The notes beneath the pieces are model-generated. The model made no database searches. It saw only the letters and a list, made by a program, of their open reading frames with translations, and was not told where the DNA came from. From contig NZ_BNCJ01000022.1 of assembly GCF_014656415.1 (NCBI RefSeq), positions 1 to 62,536 on the forward strand: a stretch of DNA of 62,536 nucleotides, read 5' to 3'. Each line of letters starts with the position of its first letter. The stretch's first letter is position 1. The translations under genes were made by a program, and so were the position numbers. This stretch comes from Seohaeicola zhoushanensis. Its GTDB lineage: Bacteria > Pseudomonadota > Alphaproteobacteria > Rhodobacterales > Rhodobacteraceae. This document shows positions 1 through 9,498 of the stretch, piece after piece.

Positions 1-168
1 GGCCCGCCAGTGAGCGCGAGGCCCATGAGGAGCTACACCACTTCCCGGGACATCATCCTCCGGATCGCTCGGGCCGAGATGAGATAGCGTTCACGGTGAA
101 GAAGATTTGACGTAAGGAAATCCAGCGTCAAGTCTGCAAAACTCATCGAGTGGGACCACCACAAGCGT
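1..168. other. Window edge without a recognised gene
   Basis: I see no gene that I can support here. A reading frame is open on the plus strand from position 3 to a TGA at 111-113 and could be the last 36 codons of a gene that begins outside the window, but its sequence is not recognisable. The rest is spacer before the convergent end of the small basic gene at 169-303. Confidence 0.3.
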
Positions 169-303
169 TTATTTCTTCTTGTGCTCGCCCAGATTGGTCA
201 GGCCCTTGCCCTTCGTGAAGTGGGCTGTCGCAACGACCTTTTCCTTGGCCTTCTTGGGCTTCTTCGCTTCGCGGTTGCCGCGTTGCTTGTCACCTTTGGA
301 CAT
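169..303 (-). CDS. Small lysine-rich basic protein (44 aa)
   Basis: This is a 44-residue protein that starts MSKGDKQRGN and ends GEHKKK. About a third of it is lysine or arginine, with a KKPKKAKEK core, so it is strongly basic and probably binds nucleic acid or ribosomes; that role is inference. AGGAG lies 6 to 10 bases before the ATG, which supports translation. It sits about 105 bases downstream of groEL on the same strand and may be read through from the heat-shock operon. I remember similar MSKG-type small basic proteins in alphaproteobacteria, all of unknown function. No transmembrane segment or signal peptide is visible. Confidence 0.7.
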   Translation of the reverse strand: MSKGDKQRGNREAKKPKKAKEKVVATAHFTKGKGLTNLGEHKKK

Positions 304-408
304 TTCGGTTTCTCCTGATTGCGGATTCTATTCCTCTGTTGATCGGTGCTCTTGCCATCAACCGGGTGATTTCGTGTCCCGGGATTTCAGCCCGCGGGAC
401 GCGGCGGT

Positions 409-2369
<1,961 letters not shown>

Positions 2370-2423
2370 GTAATTGCTCCTTCTTCGGTTATCCAAGGGA
2401 GCATGGCGATGTTGGGATGTGCA

Positions 2424-2450
2424 TTGGCACTCGCCATACCGGAGTGCCAA
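2424..2450 (-). promoter_or_regulatory. CIRCE operator (HrcA-binding inverted repeat)
   Basis: The sequence TTGGCACTC-N9-GAGTGCCAA is a perfect 9-bp inverted repeat with the 9-bp spacer typical of CIRCE (consensus TTAGCACTC-N9-GAGTGCTAA). It lies 54 bases upstream of the groES GTG, where HrcA represses groESL in many bacteria. HrcA itself is not in the window. Confidence 0.9.
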
Positions 2451-2474
2451 TGCTATTGAAGTGATGGCTGAGCA

Positions 2475-2497
2475 GGGGTTCTACAATAGCGCCTCAA
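2475..2497 (-). promoter_or_regulatory. Possible RpoH-type promoter for groESL
   Basis: On the minus strand TTGAGG is followed after 13 bases by CCCCTGCT, close to the heat-shock pattern TTGAAA-N13-CCCCATNT. It lies just upstream of the CIRCE box. The match to the -10 element is partial, so this is tentative. Confidence 0.3.
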
Positions 2498-2565
2498 AGA
2501 ATATCTTTTTTGCTTTCCATGAGTGCATATCCATAAATGCTCCCGCCCACTGTTGAAGCTTGACG

Positions 2566-2802
2566 TCACAAGCGCCGAACAGAGTTGCCGCCAGCAATGA
2601 TCGCGTTGATCAAGTCTGCGACGGCTCGGTGCCTTTCCGTTTCGAGGTCGGTCCCGACCGCGTTCTCATGCGTCGCTGCGGCGTCGCGAAGAACCCCCAG
2701 GATCTCGTGCTCCGGCAGCAGCGCGCGATCTTTCAAGGCAAGCAGGAGCGCCTCGCAGATCGATAGGGCGGCCTCGCCTGCATGTTCGCTCGCCGTGGAC
2801 AT
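2566..2802 (-). CDS. Hypothetical helical protein (78 aa)
   Basis: A 78-residue acidic, alpha-helical protein starting MSTASEHAGEAALSICEALL and containing LLPEHEILGVLRDAA. The ATG at 2802 is chosen because AAGGAAGG precedes it; two further in-frame ATGs upstream lack a good ribosome binding site. I remember similar short proteins in alphaproteobacterial stress and accessory regions, but no function is known to me. It is transcribed divergently from the Crp/Fnr gene at 2951 and lies upstream of groES on the same strand. It has no signal peptide, membrane segment or metal motif. Confidence 0.65.
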   Translation of the reverse strand: MSTASEHAGEAALSICEALLLALKDRALLPEHEILGVLRDAAATHENAVGTDLETERHRAVADLINAIIAGGNSVRRL

Positions 2803-2950
2803 CCGGGTTTCCTTCCTTGGCATCGTGAACCGGTGAAAGGTGAGGCTCAGATGCATCCGTACTTTTCGCAGGAAGTGTTCTATGCTGGACTGATCCAGAG
2901 CAGTGTCCGGGCGATTTCCGCTCTTGGGTCAAGACAAAGCGAGTGGCCAC

Positions 2951-3685
2951 ATGAAATCCGCAGAACACAGCCCCCTGACCCGCAAACTCTCGGCCTTCGT
3001 CGCCCTGTCTGATGTCGAGCTGGCCGTGCTTGAACGACTGCACCAACGTCGCCGATCCTTCGTCGCGGGGCGCGAGATGGTGCATCAAGGTCAGACGACT
3101 CAGGCCGCGTATATCCTTTCCGCGGGTTGGGTCTGTTCCTACAAGCTGCAGGCTGACGGGACTCGGCAGATCGTGGATTTCCAGGTGCCAGGGGATTTTC
3201 TGGGGTTGCGTAGCGTCCTCTTGCGGACTTCGGACCACAGCTTTGAACCGGTTGTAGACATCGAGGCTGCCAAAGTAATGAAAAGCGACCTACTTGATGC
3301 GTTCGTGCACAACCCGCGTCTTGCGACCGCCATACTTTGGGCGGCGTCTAGGGACGAGGCGATGGTGGTGGAACATCTCGTCGGCATCGGTAGGCGTGAC
3401 GCGGAAGCCCGCATGGCGCATTTCCTGCTGGAACTGGGATCGAGGCTTGCACTGGTCGGCATCGGCAGCAAGGAAGGGTTCGACTGTCCGCTGACGCAGT
3501 ACCATCTCGCCGATACGCTGGGTTTGAGCGCGGTCCATGTAAACCGCATCCTGCGGCAACTGCGCGAGAGCGGACTGGTGACATTTCGGGACGGTCATGT
3601 GACTTTTCACGACCATCGCGGGCTGGTGAGCCTTGCCGACTTCGATCCGGCATATCTGGATCAGACCGGACCTCTTCTGAAATAG
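2951..3685 (+). CDS. Crp/Fnr-family transcriptional regulator
   Basis: A 244-residue regulator with an N-terminal cyclic-nucleotide-binding-type beta barrel (about residues 20-130, including GRQIVDFQVPGDFLGL-like sequence) and a C-terminal winged helix (about 170-225). The recognition helix region is LADTLGLSAVHVNRILRQLR. The N terminus lacks the cysteine cluster of oxygen-sensing FNR, so an iron-sulfur sensor is unlikely; its ligand cannot be read from sequence. The ATG at 2951 fits the domain start better than one 48 bases upstream, though its ribosome site is weak. It could control the neighbouring small-protein operons, as this type often sits beside its targets (inference). Confidence 0.9.
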   Translation: MKSAEHSPLTRKLSAFVALSDVELAVLERLHQRRRSFVAGREMVHQGQTTQAAYILSAGWVCSYKLQADGTRQIVDFQVPGDFLGLRSVLLRTSDHSFEPVVDIEAAKVMKSDLLDAFVHNPRLATAILWAASRDEAMVVEHLVGIGRRDAEARMAHFLLELGSRLALVGIGSKEGFDCPLTQYHLADTLGLSAVHVNRILRQLRESGLVTFRDGHVTFHDHRGLVSLADFDPAYLDQTGPLLK

Positions 3686-3688
3686 CGA

Positions 3689-3719
3689 GGGCCGCCCTCC
3701 TTTGCTCGGCAGGCGGCCC
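3689..3719. terminator. Hairpin between convergent genes
   Basis: GGGCCGCC at 3689-3696 pairs with GGCGGCCC at 3712-3719 just after the Crp/Fnr stop codon. There is no clear T-run, so it is a stem at the right place rather than a textbook terminator. It could serve the convergent small gene at 3745-3933 as well. Confidence 0.5.
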
Positions 3720-3744
3720 CGGTGATCAGGTCAGACGCTGGAGA

Positions 3745-3933
3745 TCACGCAAGGGCGTGGGTCGCCGCATCTAGTTCCTTGTTCGTCTCGGCGTCGTTCC
3801 GCGCCGTATTCGCCTTCTCGGCGGCCTGGTAGTGTTTGAGCGCCGCATCTTTCTTCGGGCCGGCGGGCGCCTTGTCCCATGCGGCCTTCACGGTCGTCAT
3901 CTTCTCGGCAGTCTTTTTCTGTTCGGGAGTCAT
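3745..3933 (-). CDS. Small conserved helical protein (62 aa)
   Basis: A 62-residue, highly charged helical protein starting MTPEQKKTAEKMTTVKAAWD and containing GPKKDAALKHYQAAEKA. The ATG at 3933 is preceded by AAAGGA; the longer reading frame upstream has arginine- and cysteine-rich sequence unlike a natural N terminus. I remember near-identical small proteins in other alphaproteobacteria but no function. It is a single gene, convergent with the Crp/Fnr regulator. Confidence 0.7.
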   Translation of the reverse strand: MTPEQKKTAEKMTTVKAAWDKAPAGPKKDAALKHYQAAEKANTARNDAETNKELDAATHALA

Positions 3934-3967
3934 TGGCTTTGTCCTTTCCTGGACGTTCCGAGAATAA

Positions 3968-4019
3968 GACGCGCGCCGACATGCCCACCTTGTTAAGGGT
4001 AGGCATGCCCACACGCGTC
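3968..4019. promoter_or_regulatory. Repeat-containing upstream region of the 62-aa gene
   Basis: GACGCG (3968-3973) is repeated in inverted form as CGCGTC (4014-4019). Between them the 9-mer CATGCCCAC occurs twice as a direct repeat (3980-3988 and 4004-4012). The position, 35 to 86 bases upstream of the start at 3933, suits an operator or promoter, but no known consensus matches. Confidence 0.25.
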
Positions 4020-4147
4020 TCGGGTAATCGGAAAATTGCGCCACCAAACATTCAGTGGGCAGGTCCTACATAGCCGATGCCGCTACCATGTGGCACTGAT
4101 GCAGGTTAGCCCTTGCCCCTGCAGCGGACCGATTGGCGCTTCGGCAT

Positions 4148-4561
4148 TCACGTGACCGCGGTTTGCTGGTGGCAAAGCCTCAGCCAGGTGTCGTCGTCGT
4201 TGATATAGGTCGAGGTGCAGAGGGCCTTGTAGATCGGCACGCCGGCCTTCTCTGCCGAGACGAAGTAGGTCAGAATGGCGATGTCGCCACAGCACATCAC
4301 GCGCCGTTCGGACAAAAGTACCGACCGCCAGCCGGTCCTCTGTCGAAGATGAACCCAGATCTGGTCTCCCTGGAGGATACCGGGCGGATAGGGAAAGACC
4401 ATGACGGCGTTGGTCGCCGTCGTCGCCCGCGCACTGTCCGCGCCGCTGGTCCAGAAGTGTTCCTCGATGCCCCACAAAACCTCCTGTTCGCTTTGCGATA
4501 GCGTCCCGGAGGTGCGGGCTGCATGATGGCGTGTCCCGGCAGTCCCGCTTGAAACGGTCAT
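4148..4561 (-). CDS. NTF2/SnoaL-like (DUF4440-type) protein
   Basis: A 137-residue protein whose pattern resembles the NTF2-like cone fold. It has a helical start (QSEQEVLWGIEEHFWTSG), a mid region VMVFPYPPGILQG and a C-terminal strand pair, YKALCTSTYINDDDTWL then CHQQTAV. Proteins of this fold bind small ligands or act as isomerase-type enzymes; no specific activity can be read here. Its ATG overlaps the stop of the upstream membrane gene (ATGA, 4558-4561), so the two are translationally coupled. It is cytoplasmic, with no signal peptide. Confidence 0.75.
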   Translation of the reverse strand: MTVSSGTAGTRHHAARTSGTLSQSEQEVLWGIEEHFWTSGADSARATTATNAVMVFPYPPGILQGDQIWVHLRQRTGWRSVLLSERRVMCCGDIAILTYFVSAEKAGVPIYKALCTSTYINDDDTWLRLCHQQTAVT

Positions 4562-4989
4562 TCGCCAGACCCCGACGCGCCAACTATAAACATCTGAAAC
4601 AGCACAAAGATGATCGCAAGCGCGGCCCAGATCGCGCCGCTTGTACCCGGGCGACCAACGGCCGCCGTCGAGGTAGCTCGCTTCAGAGTACTCGGCGTCG
4701 AGCCATCCGGGAGCAGTTGGCTCAAGTCCCGTGCGGCCCTGCGGTGATCGCTTTCTAGCGTGGGAACATTCGGAAATCGAGCAAGCAGCTTTCCCAACCG
4801 CAATCGCGCGGCATCGCGCCCCAGCGCGACCAGGTCAGCGGTTTCTTTCCATGGATCGAGGCCGAGCCGCGCGAGCTTGGAAACGACCGTGATGACATAT
4901 CCGTTTCGATCCTCGCCGACGGGCGCATAGAGAAACCGATCAAACTCGTGCGAGTGCGGGTTGAGTAAATTGGGGTCAGCCATTGTCAT
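4558..4989 (-). CDS. Conserved hypothetical protein with C-terminal membrane anchor
   Basis: A 143-residue protein with a soluble N-terminal part (FDRFLYAPVGEDRNG, then LARLGLDPWKETADLVALGR) and one C-terminal transmembrane helix (about residues 118-137, IWAALAIIFVLFQMFIVG). This N-terminal pattern is one I recall from conserved hypothetical proteins of alphaproteobacteria. It looks tail-anchored, with the bulk in the cytoplasm. The start at 4989 has GAGGA five bases upstream; a second ATG two codons later is possible. It is the first gene of a two-gene operon with the NTF2-like protein and is divergent from the operon beginning at 5255. Confidence 0.75.
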   Translation of the reverse strand: MTMADPNLLNPHSHEFDRFLYAPVGEDRNGYVITVVSKLARLGLDPWKETADLVALGRDAARLRLGKLLARFPNVPTLESDHRRAARDLSQLLPDGSTPSTLKRATSTAAVGRPGTSGAIWAALAIIFVLFQMFIVGASGSGE

Positions 4990-5254
4990 TCCATTCCTCG
5001 GTTGCAGGAACGCAGATCGCCCCTGTTTCCCAAAGGATACGACCAGGTCGGTCTCGTCGAACTTACACAGGTCAGTGCGGGCGACTGCCCCGGGAGAGTC
5101 GCAGCCGGTTCGGTGCCCAAGACTAACATGCGTCAGCACAAGTCGGACGATCCCGAGGTACAAGACACTAAATCGTTCGACTGGTCCGTCCCGGACTCCA
5201 AGGGGCCGTCAACAGTGGTGAGCGACGGATCTACCAACATCGCGGAGACCAGAG

Positions 5255-5569
5255 ATGACCATGCGGTCGACCAGATCGACGGTGACGTTTTCGAACCCGT
5301 TCACCTTGCCAGAGTATCCGGGCGAATTGCCTGCGGGCGACTACGAAGTTCTTGTCGAAGAAGAGCTGATCCAGGGACTGAGCTTCGAGGCCTATCGGCG
5401 GACGGCGACCTACCTGACAGTGCGCGGCAGAGGCCGTCATGTAGGACGCTTCGAGTTACGCGCAATTTCTGACAGTGATCTGAAACAGGCGCTGAGCCGG
5501 GACCAGGGCGCAGCCAAGAAGAACGATCACAGCGATGCGGCGCTTTTCCCGCAGGAGGATGGAACATGA
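5255..5569 (+). CDS. Small conserved hypothetical protein (104 aa), paralogue of the gene at 8422
   Basis: A 104-residue soluble protein. The segment VTFSNPFTLP, then LPAGDYEVLVEEE, reappears in the gene at 8422 as AVFLQPFQLP, then LPPGEYEIETQLLE, so the two are diverged paralogues. The pattern suggests a short beta-rich domain. I have no name for it. It opens the rightward operon, and its stop overlaps the next start by 4 nt. ATG codons at 5255 and 5261 are both possible starts. Confidence 0.7.
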   Translation: MTMRSTRSTVTFSNPFTLPEYPGELPAGDYEVLVEEELIQGLSFEAYRRTATYLTVRGRGRHVGRFELRAISDSDLKQALSRDQGAAKKNDHSDAALFPQEDGT

Positions 5570-5952
5570 ACACTCCCGAATGGCTAAAACCCGGCATTTA
5601 TGGCGCAGTGATCGGCGCGGTCTTCGTCGGGGTCGTCGGATTCACATGGGGTGGCTGGGTGACCGGCGGAACCGCGAATGACAGGGCGATGGCGATGTCC
5701 CGAGACAATGTCGTCGCCTCCATGGTACCGGTGTGCCTCGACATGGCGCGCTCCGACCCGGCGCGGGCGGACAAGATGGAGACGATCCGGGCCGCCTCGA
5801 CCTATCAGCGGCGCGATGCTGTCATGTCGGCAGGCTGGGCGACGGTTCCCGGAACCGATGCTCCGAACCGGGATATTGCGCAAGCTTGCCTGGCAGCCCT
5901 CGATGTCGATGGGTCGCCGGAGCCTGCGGGAACCGCGGTTGATGGAGGATGA
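5566..5952 (+). CDS. Conserved hypothetical membrane-anchored protein (128 aa)
   Basis: A 128-residue protein with an N-terminal transmembrane helix (about residues 11-33, glycine and valine rich) and a soluble remainder facing the periplasm. The soluble part contains a cysteine segment (VPVCLDMARSDPA) and SAGWATVPG followed by IAQACLAAL. The GWAT(M/V)PG stretch recalls a family of unknown proteins in alphaproteobacteria. It overlaps both neighbours by 4 nt (5566-5569 and 5949-5952), showing tight translational coupling. No enzymatic motif is visible. Confidence 0.75.
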   Translation: MNTPEWLKPGIYGAVIGAVFVGVVGFTWGGWVTGGTANDRAMAMSRDNVVASMVPVCLDMARSDPARADKMETIRAASTYQRRDAVMSAGWATVPGTDAPNRDIAQACLAALDVDGSPEPAGTAVDGG

Positions 5953-6425
5953 ACCACATCATGCCAATGGCGTCCCCCCAGACCACCGACCTCGAACGTC
6001 GTGTGCTCGCCCACGAACGAATCCTGCAAGCTTTGATCGCCTACATGGCCCGTACGGAGCCGCGGTTCATCGATCATTTGAGAGCACGGTTCGTCGAGCC
6101 GATGAGTATGGCCCGGCACGAACATGACTACCGCGAAACCGACGACTACGCGGAAGAATTCGTTCGCGCCGTGATGCTCCTCGGAGAAGCGCGCGCACCG
6201 AAATCGAAGGAGCCGGACATAGCCGAGAAGCAGCTCGTGCCGCCCAGAAAAAAAGGGGAAAAGGGGTCTTCCATGGAGGACCGGCCAGCGCAGCGCGATG
6301 GGGTAGAGGTACGCGAAAGAAACGGCATCTGGGAGGTGCAGGTCGACGGCAAGTTTCGCGGCGACTACTACCAGAAGGAACATGCGCTTGCGGCTGCGGC
6401 CCTGCACAAGCTGTCATTACGATGA
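5949..6425 (+). CDS. Conserved hypothetical protein (158 aa)
   Basis: A 158-residue cytoplasmic protein. The N-terminal half is helical (TTDLERRVLAHERILQALIA). A charged linker (PPRKKGEKGSS) leads to a short C-terminal beta-beta-alpha unit, NGIWEVQVDGKFRGDYY then HALAAAALH, which looks like the small DUF2188-type fold; that likeness is only by eye. It is coupled by 4-nt overlaps to the genes on both sides. No function is known to me. Confidence 0.7.
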   Translation: MNHIMPMASPQTTDLERRVLAHERILQALIAYMARTEPRFIDHLRARFVEPMSMARHEHDYRETDDYAEEFVRAVMLLGEARAPKSKEPDIAEKQLVPPRKKGEKGSSMEDRPAQRDGVEVRERNGIWEVQVDGKFRGDYYQKEHALAAAALHKLSLR

Positions 6426-7426
6426 CCGATAGCACCCGCCCAACACTCCCGCAGGACTTCCCGATCGAGGTAGCTGAGAACGAAGGCATGCCGCCGGGAC
6501 CAGATTCCAAGGGCTTCTCGCCACCATTCGCACCCACCCGACGGGTCACAGGTACGCTCACGCTTGCACTGTCGAAGACACGCGCGGCGACCGACGGGCT
6601 CCGGTCCGCAAAGGAAAAGCTGATGAGACATCCCGAGGAACCAACAAAACACCCGCTGGCAAGGCTGATCGCCAGGATGGCAGTCGTGGCCGGCATGATC
6701 GCCTCCCTGGCGTTTCCGGTCCTTGCGCAAGACGGCACCGGACCGATGCCCGAGAATGCGGAGGCACGAAATTATGGCGGCGGTTGGAACTGCGTGCTTG
6801 GATACCGGGTGACCGGTGAGGAGTGTGTTGCCATCGACATTCCGGAAAATGCCTATGCAACCGGTCGGTCCTACGGTACGGGCTGGGCATGTCGGCGCGG
6901 GTACGAAGAAGTAGGAGGCAGCTTCTGCGCAGCGATCCCGGTGCCCGACAATGCGTTTCTGCGATCCTCCGGCTATGACTGGCAGTGCGATCGCGGATAC
7001 CGGCAAGATCGCGAGACTTGCGTTCCAATCGTTCTGCCTGACAACGCCTATCTCACCGACGACACGTCAGGCTCCGGATGGACCTGCGAACGCGGTTTCA
7101 CGGCCAGTTCTAGCGCCTGCGTTCCGATTGCAATCCCCGAGAACGGCTATCTCACCAATGCGGACTACGGTGACGAATGGGCCTGCGAAAGGGGCTTCTT
7201 CGAAATCGATGGCCGCTGCGATCCCGTAGCGCTTCCGGCGAACGCCTTTCTGGACCCGGCGTCCTACGGCCCGGGATGGCGCTGTGAGCGGGGATTTGAG
7301 ACCGTCGACACCGCCTGTGTCGCGATCGACCTACCGGCAAACGCGCATCTCGATCGATCCGGAAACACATGGCGCTGCGATCGCGGCTTTCAACTTGCTG
7401 AAGGAGAATGCGCACTTGGACGATAA
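6422..7426 (+). CDS. Secreted protein with seven Cys-pair repeats
   Basis: The protein contains seven copies of a roughly 36-residue unit of the form IPxNAxLxxxxGxGWxCxRGYxxxxxxC, for example GWACRRGYEE and WTCERGF. Each unit has two cysteines, which probably form disulfides in the periplasm or outside the cell. The start is uncertain. ATG at 6422 overlaps the upstream stop by 4 nt and gives 334 residues. ATG at 6623 has AAGGA seven bases upstream and begins a clear signal peptide ending FPVLAQ, giving 267 residues. I think the mature protein is exported in either case. I do not know the repeat by name. It belongs to the transglutaminase operon. Confidence 0.75.
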   Translation: MTDSTRPTLPQDFPIEVAENEGMPPGPDSKGFSPPFAPTRRVTGTLTLALSKTRAATDGLRSAKEKLMRHPEEPTKHPLARLIARMAVVAGMIASLAFPVLAQDGTGPMPENAEARNYGGGWNCVLGYRVTGEECVAIDIPENAYATGRSYGTGWACRRGYEEVGGSFCAAIPVPDNAFLRSSGYDWQCDRGYRQDRETCVPIVLPDNAYLTDDTSGSGWTCERGFTASSSACVPIAIPENGYLTNADYGDEWACERGFFEIDGRCDPVALPANAFLDPASYGPGWRCERGFETVDTACVAIDLPANAHLDRSGNTWRCDRGFQLAEGECALGR

Positions 7427-7466
7427 ATCGCCCCGATCAGACCACGGCGACGCCGCCGGCATCCGG

Positions 7467-8303
7467 ATGCGGATCGGATGCCGGCTGAAGTACCGGCTAA
7501 CCCAACCGACGCCACTCATTGCCATGTTGAACGTGCACTATTCGCGCTTCGGCGACCTGGAGCGCGCCGATTATCTTGTGACCTCGCCCAGTGTACCGCT
7601 CGAAAGCTATCGCGACGGTTTCGGAAACTGGTGTACGCGGATGGTGGCGCCGGCCGGCGACTTCACGGTGTCCACGGACGGGATTTTCCGGGATGGCGGA
7701 CTGCCCGATCCGGTCGCGCCCGACGCTACGCAAGCGGCCGTGCAGGATCTGCCCTTCGAGACGCTGGTCTATCTTCTCGGCAGTCGCTACTGCGACACGG
7801 ATCTTCTGTCGGAAGAGGCGTGGCGCCTGTTCGAGAACACACGGCCGGGTTGGGCGAGGGTGCAGGCGATCTGCGACTTCGTGCACAATGCTGTCTCGTT
7901 CGATTACATGAAGGCCGACGCGACGCGCACGGCGTCGCAAACGCTGGCAGGTCGGCACGGTGTCTGTCGGGACTTCACGCATCTAGCGATTGCATTCTGC
8001 CGGTGCATGAACATTCCGGCCCGCTACTGCACCGGCTATCTGAGCGACATCGGCGAACCTGAACCCTATCCGCCCGGTGACTTCGCGGCATGGATGGAGG
8101 TCTATCTGGGCGGCCGCTGGTGGGTCTTCGATCCACGCAACAACGCGCGGCGCAAGGGGCGGATCCTGATTGCCCGCGGCCGGGACGCCGCCGATGTGCC
8201 TCTGACCCAGACATTCGGGCCGAACACTCTGACGCAATTCGAAGTCTGGACCTGGGAAGCGAGACACGACCCGGCCGACACGACGCCTATTTCTCGCAAT
8301 TAA
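7467..8303 (+). CDS. Transglutaminase-like protein lacking the usual His
   Basis: A 278-residue protein of the transglutaminase-like superfamily (COG1305 type). The N-terminal beta domain starts MRIGCRLKYRL, and the core has the nucleophile segment GRHGVCRDFTHLAIAFCR. At the place where the family normally has His-Ala-Trp it reads DFAAWMEVYLGG, and then WWVFDPRNN with the Asp. The catalytic His thus appears to be Ala, so it may be inactive or use another residue. ATG 7467 fits the fold; a TTG at 7416 with AAGGAG upstream is an alternative. It follows the Cys-repeat gene and is cytoplasmic by sequence. Confidence 0.85.
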   Translation: MRIGCRLKYRLTQPTPLIAMLNVHYSRFGDLERADYLVTSPSVPLESYRDGFGNWCTRMVAPAGDFTVSTDGIFRDGGLPDPVAPDATQAAVQDLPFETLVYLLGSRYCDTDLLSEEAWRLFENTRPGWARVQAICDFVHNAVSFDYMKADATRTASQTLAGRHGVCRDFTHLAIAFCRCMNIPARYCTGYLSDIGEPEPYPPGDFAAWMEVYLGGRWWVFDPRNNARRKGRILIARGRDAADVPLTQTFGPNTLTQFEVWTWEARHDPADTTPISRN

Positions 8304-8421
8304 ACGGCAACGTCCCATCGCAGGGCGGAAGTGTTCATTCGTCGTCGGCTCGCGAGGCCGGCCGCTCTGCCGGTGTTCCCGTCATGGCATCCCAAATCAC
8401 CGATTGTCCTGGAGACCCTCG

Positions 8422-8838
8422 ATGACCAATTCGATCAAGACGACTGCCGTATTCCTGCAACCGTTCCAGCTTCCGAGCTTCAACGAGACCCTTCCGCCGG
8501 GCGAATACGAGATCGAGACCCAGTTGCTGGAACCTGTGGACTGGAGCGAACCGGGCACATGGACCTCGTCCGTGCTCGTCCAGCTGCATCCGCGCGCCTC
8601 ACATCCTGGGCTCAGCCGAACGCTCACCGTGCCGCTCGCCGAACTGGAGCATGCGGTTGCCAAGGATAAGCTGACCGGCAAGGCACTCATGGATTTCTTC
8701 CTTGAGGAAATGCTGGCCGATCCGATGATCCGCCTTGTCATGCAAGCGGACGGCGTAGCCGAGTCGGACCTCCGCGATCTCTACTCGCGCCGGTCGGACC
8801 GAAGGCAGGCAGAGCAAGACCACCCGTCCAAGACGTGA
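8422..8838 (+). CDS. Conserved hypothetical protein (138 aa), paralogue of the gene at 5255
   Basis: A 138-residue protein whose first 45 residues resemble the 5255 gene product (PFQLP, then LPPGEYEIET). It is longer and adds a C-terminal helical part with LMDFFLEEMLADPMIR. The ATG at 8422 has GGAG about 8 bases upstream. It is soluble, with no recognised catalytic motif. It lies about 120 bases after the transglutaminase-like gene, so it may start a second transcription unit. Confidence 0.7.
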   Translation: MTNSIKTTAVFLQPFQLPSFNETLPPGEYEIETQLLEPVDWSEPGTWTSSVLVQLHPRASHPGLSRTLTVPLAELEHAVAKDKLTGKALMDFFLEEMLADPMIRLVMQADGVAESDLRDLYSRRSDRRQAEQDHPSKT

Positions 8839-8968
8839 GAGCCCCGCCGCGGGATAATTACGGATGTTTCCGGCCGACGGTCCGGAAGCGCGCGCCCGGG
8901 CATCGGAGAATGACTGCCATGTCGGGCGGATCGTTCGCCGTCCGCGGTTGGATTGGCGGGATTCCGAA

Positions 8969-9277
8969 ATGACCGATGACCCGATCAATCTCGACGGCCG
9001 CAGGTCCGTTGCCGGACAGCGTGCGTCGGAAATGCGACGGCGCCCTGCGAATGGCCAGCCACCACTTGCACTTCCGCAGCATCCTCACCTTGAAAGCCTT
9101 GAAGATCAGATGCTGGCGGAGCCGGCGTGGACATGGGCCGAAGTCCTAAAAAGATGGCGGTTCCTTCTCGACCGTTACGCGATGACGCCCGAGGCTGGCG
9201 ATGAACGCATTCAGAAACTCATCAAGCGCGCACTTGGCGACATGGAGCGATTGAGAAAACGCGAGGAGCGGAAATGA
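8969..9277 (+). CDS. Conserved hypothetical protein (102 aa)
   Basis: A 102-residue protein starting MTDDPINLDGRRSVAGQRAS and containing PAWTWAEVLKRWRFLLDRY, followed by a basic C-terminal helix rich in Lys and Arg. I recall this combination (INLDERRG, then TW.EA..K..YLL) from conserved small alphaproteobacterial proteins of unknown function. The start at 8969 is chosen because it begins at the conserved part; the frame upstream is not protein-like. Its stop overlaps the zinc-ribbon gene by 4 nt. Confidence 0.75.
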   Translation: MTDDPINLDGRRSVAGQRASEMRRRPANGQPPLALPQHPHLESLEDQMLAEPAWTWAEVLKRWRFLLDRYAMTPEAGDERIQKLIKRALGDMERLRKREERK

Positions 9278-9489
9278 CGATCAAGTCTGCGGAGACCGAT
9301 TTCGGGACAATCAAGGCAACGGCCGACGTTGCTGCCGCGCAGGCGTGCCTGAGATGCAGGTCGACCTTTTGGAGCGAAGGGTTCGGCGAGCGAATATGTT
9401 CTCGTTGCAAGGGATCGGCCGTCTGGCGCTCTGCAATTTCCGAGGGCGGCGGCCAAGGTCGGCGTCGCTCTGGCGGCCGGTTGTCATAG
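9274..9489 (+). CDS. Small zinc-ribbon-like protein (71 aa)
   Basis: A 71-residue protein with two CxxC knuckles, CLRCRSTFWSEGFGERICSRCK, spaced as in small zinc ribbons. It ends in a basic tail (GRRRSGGRLS). It probably binds one zinc ion and may bind nucleic acid or a partner protein; no target is known. It is translationally coupled to the upstream gene (ATGA overlap at 9274-9277) and followed nine bases later by the second transglutaminase gene. Confidence 0.75.
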   Translation: MTIKSAETDFGTIKATADVAAAQACLRCRSTFWSEGFGERICSRCKGSAVWRSAISEGGGQGRRRSGGRLS

Positions 9490-9498
9490 GTCGCGCCA

